64,000 bases of DNA from Carnegiea gigantea (GCA_029747015.1 JAKOGI010003151.1:1-64000), one strand, 5' to 3'. Shown: positions 1 through 10,122, numbered from the stretch's first letter. Program-made: numbers and translations. Notes: generated from the sequence alone by a model not told the origin.

Positions 1-62
1 CGGCCGCAGCAAATGAAACGAGAAAGATCGGTGGTTTTGAGAAAGAAAAAAACAACGAAAAA
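1..62 (-). other. Partial D unit: 3' flank and terminator
   Basis: GATCGGTGGTTTTGAG identifies the D flank; the A-rich end is the terminator of the gene that follows at 63. Confidence 0.85.
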
Positions 63-181
63 GGGGTGCAACACGAGGACTTCCCAGGAGGTCACCCATC
101 CCAGTACTACTCTCGGCCAAGCACGCTTAACTGCGGAGTTCTGATGGGATCCGGTGCATTAGTGCTGGCATGATCGCAACT
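63..181 (-). rRNA. 5S rRNA: 5S rRNA, class D
   Basis: Full length with G80. Private changes: A1, T3 and G13 near the 5' end and C66 just before the intermediate element. AATGAAA flank. Confidence 0.93.
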
Positions 182-569
182 ATCGAATTCTTGCGGAACA
201 AATGTTTCATTGGGGCTGCGCGGCCGCTGAGTTGCGCATAATGCACGCTGGCTCCAAAAAGGTCGCAAGTTCGTAACTGACAAATCGGAAGAGGCGAGCT
301 AAGCGTGCGTTACGGACGGTAGCTCGACCGCCTTCATCGCCTCGTGCATGCATGAGGTTTCGTCTGTGCGTTGCAGTAAAAAGGGGCCTCCGATGTGTTT
401 TTCAGGGCCACGAGGCCTCCGTAGGGGAATTTCGGAAATTTCGACTGAGCATAGGCGGATGGCCTGATTTGGATGCTTTTTCCACGTCCTGGTCAGTTCT
501 TATCAGCTGGCCACAGCAAATGAAACGAGAAAGATCGGCGCTTCTAAGAAAGAAAAAAACAACGAAAAA

Positions 570-688
570 GGGGTGCAACACGAGGACTTCCCAGGAGGTC
601 ACCCATTCCAGTACTACTGTCGCCCAAGCACGCTTAACTGCGGAGTTCTGATGGGATCCCGTGCATTAGTGCTGGTATGATCGCACCC
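570..688 (-). rRNA. 5S rRNA: 5S rRNA, A flank with D-like gene
   Basis: 3' flank is class A, but the gene has G80 and the upstream side is D type without TATA: a chimeric unit. Confidence 0.94.
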
Positions 689-1076
689 ATCGAATTCTTG
701 CGGAACAAATGTTTCATTGAGGGTACGCGGCCGTTGAGTTGCGCATAAAGCACGCCGGCTCCAAAGAGGTCGCAAGTTCGTAACTGACAACTCGGAAACG
801 GCGAGCTAAGAGTTCGTTACGGGCGGTAGCTCGACCGCCTTCATCGCCCCGTGCGAGCATTGGGTTTCGTCCGTGTGTTGCAGTAAAAAGGGGCCCCTAA
901 TGTGGTTTTCAGTGCCAGGAGGTGTCCGTGGAGGAATTTCGGTAATTTCGAGTGAACAAGGGCGGAAGGCCTGATTTGAAAGCTTTTTCCTCGTCCCGGT
1001 CAGTTCCCATCCGACGGCCGCAGCAAATGAAACGAGAAAGACCGGTGCTCTTAAGAAAGAAAAAAATAACGAAAAA

Positions 1077-1195
1077 GGGGTGCAACACGAGGACTTCCCA
1101 GGGGGTCATCCATCCTAGTACTACTCCTGCCCAAGCACGCTTAATTGCGCATTTCCGATGGGATCCGGTGCATTAGTCCTGGGATGATCGCACCC
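1077..1195 (-). rRNA. 5S rRNA: 5S rRNA, class B
   Basis: Two adjacent changes (68, 69) fall in the intermediate element, and another at 18. AATGAAA flank. Confidence 0.93.
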
Positions 1196-1582
1196 ATTGG
1201 ATTCTTGCGGAACAAATGTTTCATTGAGGGTGAGCGGCCGTTGAGTTGTGCATACAGCACGCCAGCTCCAAAGAGATCGCAAGTTCGGAACTGGCAGCTC
1301 GGAAGCGGCGAGCTAAGAGTGCGTTACGGACGGTAGCTCGACCACCCTCATCGCCCCGTGCAAGCATGGGGTTTCGTCCGTGTGTTGTATTAAAAAACGA
1401 CCTCTGATGTGGTTTTCAGGGCCTGGACGCGTCCGTAGGGGAATTACGGTAATTTCAAGTGAACATGGGCGGAAGGCCTGACTTGGATGCTTTTTCCTCG
1501 TCCTGGTCAGTCCTCATCCGGCGGCCACAGCACATGAAACGAGAAAGATCGGTGGTTTTGAGAAAGAAAAAACAACGAAAAA

Positions 1583-1701
1583 GGGGGGCAACAGGAGGAC
1601 TTCCCAGGAGGTCACCCATCCCAGTACTACTCTCGCCCAAGCACGCTTAACTGCGCAGTTCTGATGGGATCCGGTGTATTAGTGCTGGGATGATCGCCCC
1701 C
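1583..1701 (-). rRNA. 5S rRNA: 5S rRNA, D/C chimera
   Basis: 3' half is D-like (G80), 5' half C-like (G46, C13) with TATA. Helix I base 115 changed. The upstream flank is one base short. Confidence 0.92.
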
Positions 1702-2098
1702 ATTAAAACCTGGTGGAACAATCTTTTATAGAGTGCACGCGGCTGCCGAGTCGCTCATACATCGCGCCAAATCTAAAGAGTTCGCAAGTGCGTAACTGAC
1801 AGCTCGGAAGCGGCGAGCTAAGAGTTCGTTACGGACGGGAGCTCGACCGCCTTCATCGCCCCGTGCGAGCATTGGGTTTCGTCGTGGTGTTGCCAGTAAA
1901 AAGGGCCTCTAATGTGGTTTTTCAGTGCCAGGAGTCGTCCGTGGAGGAATTTAGGTACTTTCGATACGTGAAACAAGGGCGGAAGGCCCGATTTGAATTG
2001 AAAGCTTTTTACTCGCCCCGGTTCAGGTTCCATCGACGGCCGCAGCAAATGAAACGAGAAAGAAAGGTGCTTTTAAGAAAGAAAAAAATAACGAAAAA

Positions 2099-2217
2099 GG
2101 GGTGCAACACGAGGCCTTCCCAGGGGGTCACCCATCCTAGTACTACTCTCGCCCAAGCACGCTTAATTGCGCATTTCTGATGGGATCCGGTGCATTAGTG
2201 CTCGGATGATCGCACCC
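2099..2217 (-). rRNA. 5S rRNA: 5S rRNA, class B
   Basis: Class B bases present, with one private change near 103. AATGAAA flank. Confidence 0.94.
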
Positions 2218-2605
2218 ATTGGATTCTTGCGGAACAAATGTTTCATTGAGGGTGAGCGGCCGTTGAGTTGTGCATACAGCACGCCAGCTACAAAGAGATC
2301 GCAAGTTCGTAACTGGCAGCTCGGAAGCGGCGAGCTAAGAGTGCGTTACGGACGGTAGCTCGACCACCCTCATCGCCCCGTGCATGCATGGGGGTTCGTC
2401 CGTGTGTTGTATTAAAAAACGACCTCTGATGTGGTTTTCAGGGCCTGGACGCGTCCGTAGGGGACTTTCGGTAATTTCAAGTGAACCTGGGCGGAAGGCC
2501 TGACTTGGATGCTTTTTCCTCGTCCTGGTCAGTTCTCATCCGACGGCCGCAGCAGATGAAACGAGAAAGATCGGGGCTTTTAAGGAAGAAAAAAACAACG
2601 AAAAG

Positions 2606-2724
2606 GGGGTGCAACACGAGGACTTCCCAGGAGGTCACCAATCCTAGTACTACTCTCGCCCAAGCACGCTTAACTGCGCAGTTCTGATGGGATCCGGTGC
2701 ATTAATGCTGGGATGATCGCACTC
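2606..2724 (-). rRNA. 5S rRNA: 5S rRNA, class C
   Basis: TATAAAA flank. Private changes at 2 and at 85 inside box C. Confidence 0.94.
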
Positions 2725-3112
2725 ATTAGAATCTGGCGGAACAAATCTTTTATACAGTGCACGCGGCTGCCGAGTCGCTCATACATCGCGCCAAATCTGA
2801 AGAGTTCGCAAGTTCGTAACTGACAGCTCGGAAGCGGCGAGCTAAGAGTTCGTTACGGACAGTAGGTCGACCGCCTTCATCGCCCCGTGCGAGCATTGGG
2901 TTTCGTCAGTGTGTTGCAGTAAAAAGGGGCCTCTAATGTGGTTTTCAGTGCCAGGCGGCGTCCGTAAAGGAATTTCGGTAATTTCTATTGAACAAGGACG
3001 GAAGGCCTGATTTGGATGCTTGTTCTACGTCCTGGTCAGTTCTTATCCGCTGGCCACAGCAAATGAAACGAGGAAGATCGACGCTTCTAAGAAAGAAAAA
3101 AACAACGAAAAA

Positions 3113-3231
3113 GGGGTGCAACACGAGGAATTCCCAAGAGGTCACCCATCCCAGTACTACTCTCGCCCAAGCACGCTTAACTGCGGAGTTCTGATGGGAT
3201 CCGGTGCATTAGTGGTGGTATGATCGCTCCC
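3113..3231 (-). rRNA. 5S rRNA: 5S rRNA, A flank with D-like gene
   Basis: Class A terminator side, G80 in the gene, and a D upstream flank without TATA. Several private changes, including the 3' third and position 3. Confidence 0.93.
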
Positions 3232-3619
3232 ATCGAATTCTTGCGGAACAAATGTTTCATTGAGGGTACGCAGCCGCTGAGTTGCGCATAAAGCACGCCG
3301 GCTCCAAAGAGGTCGCAAGTTCGTAGCTGACAACTCGGAAGAGGCGAGCTAAGCGTGCGTTACGGACGGTAGCTCGACCACCTTCATCGCCCCGTGCGTG
3401 CATGGGGTTTCGTCCGTGCGTTGCAGTAAAAAGGGGCCTCTGATGTGTTTTTCAGGCACACGAGGCGTGCATAGGGGAATTTCGGTAATTTCGACTGAAC
3501 ATAGGCGGATGGCCTGATTTGGATGCTTTTTCCACGTCCTGGTCAGTTCTTATCAGCTGGCCACAGCAAATGAAACGAGAAAGATCGGCGCGTCTAAGAA
3601 AGAAAAAAACAACGAATAA

Positions 3620-3738
3620 GGGGTGCAACACGAGGACTTCCCAGGAGGTCACCCATCCTAGCACTACTCTCGCCCCAGCACGCTTAACTGCGGAGTTCTG
3701 ATGGGATCCGGTGCATCAGTGCTGGTATGATCGCACCC
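3620..3738 (-). rRNA. 5S rRNA: 5S rRNA, class A
   Basis: G22 and G77 with TATAAAA (3762-3768). Box A position 63 is changed. Confidence 0.95.
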
Positions 3739-4100
3739 ATCGGAATCTGGCGGAACAAGTCTTTTATAGAGTGTGCGCGGCTGCCGAGTCGCTCATACAT
3801 CGCGCCAAATCTAAAGAGTTCGCAAGTTCGTAACTGACAGCTCGGAAGCGGCGAGCTAAGAGTTCGTTACGGACGGTAGCTCGACCGCCTTCATCCCCCC
3901 GTGCGAGCATTGGGTTTCGTCCGTGTGTTGCAGTAAAAAGGGGAGGCGTCCGTGGAGGAATTTCGGTAATTTCGAGTGAACAAGGGCGGAAGGCCTGATT
4001 TGAAAGCTTTTTTCTCGTCCCGGTCAGTTCCCATCCGACGGCCGTAGCAAATGAAACGAGAAAGACCGGTGCATTTAAGAAAGAAAAAAATAACGAAAAA

Positions 4101-4219
4101 GGGGTGCAACACGAGGACTTCCCAGGGGGTCACCCATCCTAGTACTACTCTCACCCAAGCACGCTTAATTGCGCATTTCTGATGGGATCCGGTGCATTCG
4201 TGCTGGGATGATCGCACCC
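4101..4219 (-). rRNA. 5S rRNA: 5S rRNA, class B
   Basis: Position 67 of the intermediate element is changed. Its left spacer carries a 26-bp deletion near 3943 shared with two other units. Confidence 0.94.
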
Positions 4220-4607
4220 ATTGGATTCTTGCGGAACAAATGTTTCATTGAGGGTGAGCGGCCGTTGAGTTGTGCATACGGCACGCCAGCTCCAAAGAGA
4301 TCGCAGGTTCGTAACTGGCAGCTCGGAAGCGGCGAGCTAAGGGTGCGTTACGGACGGTAGCTCGACCACCCTCATCGCCCCGTGCATGCATGGGGTTTCG
4401 TCCGTGTGTTGTATTAAAAAACGGCCTCTGATGTCGTTTTCAGGGCCTGGACGCGTCCGTAGGGGAATTTCGGTAATTTCAAGTGAACATGGGCGGAAGG
4501 CCTGACTTGGATGCTTTTTCCTCGTCCTGGTCAGTTCTCATCCGACGGCCGCAGCAGATGAAACGAGAAAGATCTGCGCTTTTAAGGAAGGAAAAAACAA
4601 CGAAAAG

Positions 4608-4726
4608 GGGGCGCAACACGAGGACTTCCCAGGAGGCCACCCATTCTAGTACTACTCTCGCCCAAGCACGCTTAACTGCGCAGTTCTGATGGGATCCGGT
4701 GCATTAAAGCTGGGATGATCGCACCT
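4608..4726 (-). rRNA. 5S rRNA: 5S rRNA, class C (twin of 46308)
   Basis: Shares rare changes at 1, 19, 90 and 115 with the copy at 46308. TATA flank. The 115 change puts G there in place of A in helix I. Confidence 0.94.
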
Positions 4727-5123
4727 ATTAGAATCTGGCGGAACAAATCTTTTATAGAGTGCACGCGGCTGCCGAGTCGCTCATACATCGCGCCAAATCT
4801 AAAGAGCTCGTAAGTTCGTAACTGACAGCTCGGAAGCGGCGAGCTAAGAGTGCGTTACGGACGGTAGCTCGACCGCCTTCATCGCCCCGTGCGAGCATTG
4901 GGTTTCGTCCGTGTGTTGCAGTAAAAAAGGGCCTCTAATGTGGTTTTCAGCAAGGAGGCGTCCGTGGAGGAATTTCGGTAATTCGAGTTGCAACAATGGA
5001 CGGAAGGCCTGATTGGAAGCTTTTTCCTCGTCCTGGTCAATCTCATACGGCGGCTCCGCATAGCAAATGAAACGAGAAAGGGTGGGAAAATCCGGTGGTT
5101 TGAGAAGGAAAACAACGAAAAAA

Positions 5124-5244
5124 GGGGTGCAACACGAGGACTTCCCAGGGAGGTCACACATCCCTAGTACTACTCTCGCCCAAGCACGCTTAACTGCGCA
5201 GTTCTGATGGGATTCGGTGCATTAATGCTGGGATGATCGCACCC
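5124..5244 (-). rRNA. 5S rRNA: 5S rRNA, D/C chimera, 121 nt
   Basis: Two single-base insertions lie in the box C region. The 5' half and TATA flank are C type. Its upstream spacer matches that of 46814. Confidence 0.88.
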
Positions 5245-5630
5245 ATTAGAATCTGGCGGAACAAATCTTTTATAGAGTGCACGCGGCCGCCGAGTCGCTC
5301 ATACATCGCGCTAAATCTAAAAAGTTCGCAAGTTCGTAACTGACAGCTCGGAAGCAGTGAGATAAGAGTACGTTACGGACGGTAGCTCGACCGCCTTCAT
5401 CGCCCCGTGCGAGCATTGGGTTTCGTCCGTGTGTTGAAGTAAAAAGGGGCCTCTAATGTGGTTTTCAGTGCCAGGCGGCGTCCGTAAGGAATTTCGGAAT
5501 TTCTATTGAACAAGGACGGAAGGCCTGATTTGGATGCTTTTTCACGTACTGCGTCAGTTCTTATCTGCTGGCCGCAACAATTGAAACGAGAAAGATCGGC
5601 GCTTCTAAGAAAGAAAAAAACAACGAAAAA

Positions 5631-5749
5631 GGGGTGCAACACGAGGACTTCCCAGGAGGTCACCCATCCCAGTACTACTCTCGCCCAAGCACGCTTAAAT
5701 GCGGAGTTCTGATGGGATCCGGTGCATCAGTGCTGGTATGATCGCACCC
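5631..5749 (-). rRNA. 5S rRNA: 5S rRNA, class A/D mix
   Basis: A-type flanks with TATA and G22, but G80 in the body. Box A position 51 is T instead of G. Confidence 0.93.
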
Positions 5750-6427
5750 ATCGGAATCTGGCGGAACAAGTCTTTTATAAAGTGTACGCGACTGCCGAGT
5801 CGCTCATAGATCGCGGCAAATCTAAAGAGTTCGCAAGTTCGTAACTGACAGCTCGGAAGCGGCGACCTAAGAGTGCGTTACGGACGGTAGCTCGACCGCC
5901 TTCATCGCCCCGTGCGAGCATTGGGTTTCGTCCGTGTGTTGCAGTAAAAAGGGGAGGCGTCCGTGGAGGAATTTTGGTAATTTCGAGTGAACAAGGGCGA
6001 AAGGCCTGATTTGAAAGCTTTTTTCTCGTGCCGGTCAGTTCCCATCCGACGGCCGCAGCAAATGAAACGAAGAAAGACCGGCCGCTGGGTTGCGCATAAA
6101 GCACGCCGGCTCCAAAGAGGTCGCAAGTTCGTAACTGACAACTCGGAAGAGGCGAGCTAAGCGTGCGTTACGGACGGTAGCTCGACCACCTTCATCGCCC
6201 CGTGCATGCATGGGGTTTCGTCCGTGCGTTGCAGTAACAAGGGGCCTCTGATGTGTTTTTCAGGGCCACGAGGCGTCCGTAGGGGAATTTCGGTAATTTC
6301 GACTGAACTTAGGCGGTTGGCCTGATTTAGATGCTTTTTCCACATCCTGGTCAGTTCTTATCCGCTGGCCCCAGCAAATGAAACGAGAAAGATCGACGCT
6401 TCTAAGAAAGAAAAAAACAACGAAAAA
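5750..6427. other. Gene-less double spacer (5S gene deleted near 6080)
   Basis: The B-type 3' flank runs to GAAAGACCGG (to 6081) and then joins D-type upstream spacer GCCGCTGGGTTGCGC. Neighbouring genes are 797 bp apart, about 216 bp less than two normal units, so one whole gene with its terminator and promoter is missing. The joint has CGG shared by both partners. The 26-bp spacer deletion near 5955 is also present. Confidence 0.88.
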
Positions 6428-6546
6428 GGGGTGCAACACGAGGAATTCCCAGGAGGTCACCCATCCTAGTACTACTCTCGCCCAAGGACGCTTAACTGCG
6501 GGGTTCTGATGGGATCCGGTGCATCAGTGCTGGTATGATCGCACCC
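6428..6546 (-). rRNA. 5S rRNA: 5S rRNA, class A, TATA lost
   Basis: G22 present, A77 not G. The upstream box reads CATGAAA instead of TATAAAA, and the flank is followed by an indel-rich stretch (6577-6940). Confidence 0.92.
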
Positions 6547-6939
6547 ATCGGAATCTGGCGGAACAAGTCTTTCATGGAGTTACGCGGCTGCCGAGCGCTC
6601 ATAGATCGCGCAAATTAACGAGTTCGCAGTTCGAACTAGAACAGCGGTGGAAGCGGCGAGCGAAGAGTGCGTTACGGACGGTAGCTCGACCGCCTTCATC
6701 GCCCCGTGCGAGCTGGGTTTAGCCCGTGTTGTTGCCTAGTAAAAAGATGCCTCTAATGGGTTTTCAGTGCAAGAGGCGTCCGTGGAGGAATTCGAAATTA
6801 ATTTCGAAGTGAACAAGGGCGGAAGGCCCTGATTTGAAACCTTTGTTCCTCGCCCGGTCAGTTCAGTGTCCCATCGGGGACGGACCGCAGTATGAAACGG
6901 GGAAGACCGGTGCTTTTAAGAAAGAAAAAAAACGAAAAA

Positions 6940-7057
6940 GGGTGCAACACGAGGACTTCCGTGCGGGTCACCCATCCTAGTACTACTCTCGCCCAAGCAC
7001 GCTTAATGCGCATTTCTGATGGAAGTCGGTGCATTTAGTGCTGGGATGATCGCACCC
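6940..7057 (-). rRNA. 5S rRNA: 5S rRNA, class B, 118 nt
   Basis: One base lost at the box A edge, one lost at the 3' end and one gained near 23. Lies at the end of an indel-rich stretch, so sequence error is possible. Confidence 0.88.
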
Positions 7058-7443
7058 ATTAGATTCTGCGGGAACAAATGTTTCATTGATGGTGAGCGGC
7101 CGTTGAGTTGTGCATACAGCACGCAGCTCCAAAGAGATCGCAAGTTCGTAACTGGCAGCTCGGAAGCGGCGAGCTAAGAGTGCGTTACGGACGGTAGCTC
7201 GACCACCCTCATCGCCCCGTGCATGCATGGGGTTTCGTCCGTGTGTTGTATTAAAAAAACGACCTCTGATGTGGTTTTCAGGGCCTGGACGCGTCCGTAG
7301 GGGAATTTCGGTAATTTCAAGTGAACATGGGCGGAAGGCCTGACTTGGATGCTTTTTCCCGTCCTGGCCAGTTCTCATACGACGGCCGCAGCAGATGAAA
7401 CGAGAAAGATCGGCGTTTTAAGTAGGAAAAAACAACGAAAAAG

Positions 7444-7562
7444 GGGGTGCAACACGAGGACTTCACAGGAGGTCACCCATCCTAGTACTACTCTCGCCCA
7501 AGCACGCGTAACTGCGCAGTTCTGATGGGATCCGGTGCATTAATGCTGGGATGATCGCACCC
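7444..7562 (-). rRNA. 5S rRNA: 5S rRNA, class C
   Basis: TATA flank. Private changes near 98 and in box A. Confidence 0.94.
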
Positions 7563-7948
7563 ATTAGAATCTGGCGGAACAAATCTTTTATAGAGTGCAC
7601 GCGCCTGCCGAGTCGCTCACACATCGCGCCAAATCTAAAGAGTTCGCAAGTTCGTAACTGACAGCTCGGAAGCGGCGAGCTAAGAGTGCGTTACGGACGG
7701 TAGCTCGACCGCCTTCATCGTCCCGTGCGAGCATTGGGTTTCGTCCGTGTGTTGCAGTAAAAAGGGGCCTCTAATGTGGTTTTCAGTGTCAGGAGGCGTC
7801 CGTGGAGGAATTTCGGTAATTTCGATTGAACAAGGACGGAAGGGCTGATTTGGAAGCTTTTTCCTCGTCCTGGTCAGTCCTCATCCGGCGGCCGCAGCAA
7901 ATGAAACGAGAAAGATCGGTGGTTTTGAGAAAGAAAAACAACGAAAAA

Positions 7949-8067
7949 GGGGTGCAACACGAGGACTTCCCAGGAGGTCACCCATCCCAGTACTACTCTC
8001 GCCCAAGCACGCTTAACTGCGGAGTTCTGATGGGATCCGGTGCATTAGTGTTGGTATGATCGCACCC
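7949..8067 (-). rRNA. 5S rRNA: 5S rRNA, class D (clean copy)
   Basis: Apart from G80 I see no departure from the usual angiosperm 5S sequence of the GGGTGC type. It still lacks an upstream TATA. Confidence 0.96.
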
Positions 8068-8097
8068 ATCGAATTCTTGTGGAACAAATGTTTCATT
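8068..8097 (-). promoter_or_regulatory. Class D upstream flank lacking TATA (AATGAAA)
   Basis: AATGAAA at -30 to -24 (8091-8097) with CCGCA at -15 to -11 and GAATTC close to the start site. Shared design with class B flanks, although the D gene body itself is close to the usual angiosperm 5S sequence. Confidence 0.75.
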
Positions 8098-8455
8098 GAG
8101 GGTACGCGGCCGCTGAGTTGCGCATAAAGCACGCCGGCTCCAAAGAGGTCGCAAGTTCGTACCTGACAACTCGGAAGAGGCGAGCTAAGCGTGCGTTATG
8201 GATGGTAACTCGACTACCTTCATCGCCCCGTGCATGCATGGGGTTTCGTCCGTGCGCTGCAGTAAAAAAGGGCCTCTAGTGTGTTTTTCAGGGCCACGAG
8301 GCGTCCGTAGGGGAATTTCGGTAATTTCGACTGAACATAGGCGGATGGCCTGATTTGGATGCTTTTTCCACGTCCTGGTCAGTTCTTATCCGCTGGCCAC
8401 AGCAAATGAAACGAGAACGATCGGCGCTTCTAAGAAAGAAAAAAACAGCGAAAAA
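8068..8455. other. Exemplar D-to-A spacer
   Basis: Non-genic spacer between a D gene (left) and an A-type unit (right). It opens with the non-TATA D promoter flank (GAATTC, then AATGAAA in gene sense), has a NotI-type GCGGCCGC, then the GTGCATGCATGGGG stem, and closes with the GCTGGCCACAGC segment and the A terminator. No open reading frame or RNA gene is supported. Confidence 0.85.
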
Positions 8456-8574
8456 GGGGTACAACACGAGGACTTCCCAGGAGGTCACCCATCCTAGCAC
8501 TACTCTCGCCCAAGCACGCTTAACTGCGGAGTTCTGATGGGATCCGGTGCAATAGTGCTGGTATGATCGCACCC
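8456..8574 (-). rRNA. 5S rRNA: 5S rRNA, class A with D upstream flank
   Basis: G77 and the A terminator, but the promoter side is D type (AATGAAA). Position 114 is changed in helix I. Confidence 0.94.
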
Positions 8575-8945
8575 ATCGAATTCTTGCGGAACAAATGTTT
8601 CATTGAGGGTACGCGGCCGCTGAGTTGCGCATAACGCACGCCGGCTCCAAAGAGGTCGCAAGTTCGTAACTGACAACTCGGAAGAGGCGAGCTAAGCGTG
8701 CGTTACGTACGGTAGCTCGACGACCTTCATCGCCCCGTGCATGCATGGGGTTTCGTCCGTGCGTTGCAGTAAAAAGGGGCCTCTGATGTGTTCTTCAGGG
8801 CCACGAGGCGTCCGTAGGGGAATTTCGGTAATTTCAACTGAACATAGGCGGATGGCCTGATTTGGATGCTTTTTCCACGTCCTGGTCAGTTCTTATCTGC
8901 TGGCCACAGCAAATGAAACGAGAAAGATCGGCGCTTCTAAGAAAG

Positions 8946-8962
8946 AAAAAAACAACGAAAAA
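8946..8962 (-). terminator. Class A pol III terminator, T5 then T7
   Basis: Directly after the gene-sense CCCC end come TTTTT (8958-8962), CGTTG, and TTTTTTT (8946-8952). Runs of four or more T are the known pol III stop signal; the second run would act as back-up. Confidence 0.85.
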
Positions 8963-9081
8963 GGGGTGCAACACGAGGACTTCCCAGGAGGTCACCCATC
9001 CAAGCACTACTCTCGCCCAAGCACGCTTAACTGCGGAGTTCTGATGGGATCCGGTGCATCAGTGCTGGAATGATCGCACCC
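8963..9081 (-). rRNA. 5S rRNA: 5S rRNA, class A
   Basis: Intact TATA (9105-9111). Private changes at 13 and 80. Confidence 0.95.
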
Positions 9082-9111
9082 ATCGGAATCTGGCGGAACA
9101 AGTCTTTTATA
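9082..9111 (-). promoter_or_regulatory. Class A upstream promoter with TATA element
   Basis: Gene-sense TATAAAA lies at -30 to -24 (9105-9111) and CCGCC at -15 to -11. This matches the known upstream layout of plant 5S genes, a TATA-like box near -28 and a GC element near -12. The base at -1 is T, not the C often found. Confidence 0.8.
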
Positions 9112-9452
9112 GAGTGTACGCGGCTGCCGAGTCGCTCATAGATCGCGCCACATCTAAAGAGTTCGCAAGTTCGTAACTGACAGCTCGGAAGCGGCGAGCT
9201 AAGAGTGCGTTACGGACGTTAGCTCGACCGCCTTCATCGCCCCGTGCGAGCATTGGGTTTCGTCCGTGTGTTGCAGTAAAAAGGGGCCTCTAATGTGGTT
9301 TTCAGTGCCAGGAGGCGTCCGTGGAGGAATGTCGGTAATTTCGAGTGAACAAGGGCGGAAGGCCTGATTTGAAAGCTTTTTCCTCGTCCCGGTCAGTTCC
9401 CATCCGACGGCCGCAGCAAATGAAACGAGAAAGACCGTTGCTTTTAAGAAAG

Positions 9453-9469
9453 AAAAAAATAACGAAAAA
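9453..9469 (-). terminator. Class B pol III terminator, T5 then T7
   Basis: TTTTT (9465-9469) immediately after the gene, then CGTTA and TTTTTTT (9453-9459). It differs from class A only by A for G between the runs. Confidence 0.85.
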
Positions 9470-9588
9470 GGGGTGCAACACGAGGACTTCCCAGGGGGTC
9501 ACCCATCCTAGTACTACTCTCGCCCAAGCACGCTTAATTGCGCATTTCTGATGGGATTCGGTGCATTAGTGGTGGGATGATCGCACCC
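9470..9588 (-). rRNA. 5S rRNA: 5S rRNA, class B
   Basis: The internal GGATCC is changed to GGATTC on the plus strand, so the BamHI site is lost. AATGAAA flank. Confidence 0.95.
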
Positions 9589-9618
9589 ATTGGATTCTTG
9601 CGGAACAAATGTTTCATT
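9589..9618 (-). promoter_or_regulatory. Class B upstream flank lacking TATA (AATGAAA)
   Basis: At the TATA position, -30 to -24 (9612-9618), the gene-sense sequence is AATGAAA. The GC element is weaker, CCGCA. The rest aligns with the TATA-bearing classes, so this is substitution rather than deletion. Confidence 0.75.
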
Positions 9619-9956
9619 GAGGGTGAGCGGCCGTTGAGTTGTGCATACAGCACGCCAGCTCCAAAGAGATCGCAAGCTCGTAACTGGCAGCTCGGAAGCG
9701 GCGAGCTAAGAGTGCGTTATGGACGGTAGCTCGACCACCCTCATCGCCCCGTGCATACATGGGGTTTCGTCCGTGTGTTGTATTAAAAAACGACGTCTGA
9801 TGTGGTTTTCAGGGCCCGGACACGGCCGTAGGGGAATTTCGATAATTTCAAGTGAACATGGGCGGAAGGCCTGACTTGGATGCCTTTTCCTCGTCCTCAG
9901 TGCTCATCCGACGGCCGCAGTAGATGAAACGAGAAAGATCGGCGCTTTTAAGTAGG

Positions 9957-9973
9957 AAAAAAACAACGAAAAG
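9957..9973 (-). terminator. Class C pol III terminator, C then T4, then T7
   Basis: Class C has an extra C after the gene end (five G on the plus strand), so the first run is only TTTT (9969-9972), followed by CGTTG and TTTTTTT (9957-9963). A shorter first run could let more transcripts reach the second stop; this is inference. Confidence 0.8.
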
Positions 9974-10092
9974 GGGGTGCAACACGAGGACTTCCCAGGA
10001 GGTCACCCATCCTAGTACTACTCTCGCCCAAGCACGGTTAACTGCGCAGTTCTGATGGGATCCGGTGCATTAATGCTGGGATGATGGCACCC
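9974..10092 (-). rRNA. 5S rRNA: 5S rRNA, class C
   Basis: Changes at 7 and, in box A, at 56. TATA flank. Confidence 0.94.
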
Positions 10093-10122
10093 ATTAGAAT
10101 ATGGCGGAACAAATCTTTTATA
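10093..10122 (-). promoter_or_regulatory. Class C upstream promoter with TATA element
   Basis: TATAAAA at -30 to -24 (10116-10122). The GC element reads CCGCC at -15 to -11, as in class A. The typical C flank has AGATTCTAAT just before +1; this copy has ATATTCTAAT. Confidence 0.8.

Larger units (their letters stand above)
9082..9469. other. Exemplar A-to-B spacer
   Basis: Non-genic spacer. Left edge carries the TATA promoter of the A gene; the middle has CCCCGTGCGAGCATTGGG; the right edge has GAAAGACCGGTGC and the B terminator with ATAACG instead of CAACG between the two A-runs. Confidence 0.85.
9589..9973. other. Exemplar B-to-C spacer
   Basis: Non-genic spacer. Left edge is the AATGAAA flank of the B gene followed by GAGCGGCCGTTGAGTTGTGC; the middle has a TATTAAAAAACGAC stretch in place of the CAGTAAAAAGGGGCC seen in A and C spacers; the right edge carries GCAGTAGATG and the C terminator. 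Confidence 0.85.
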
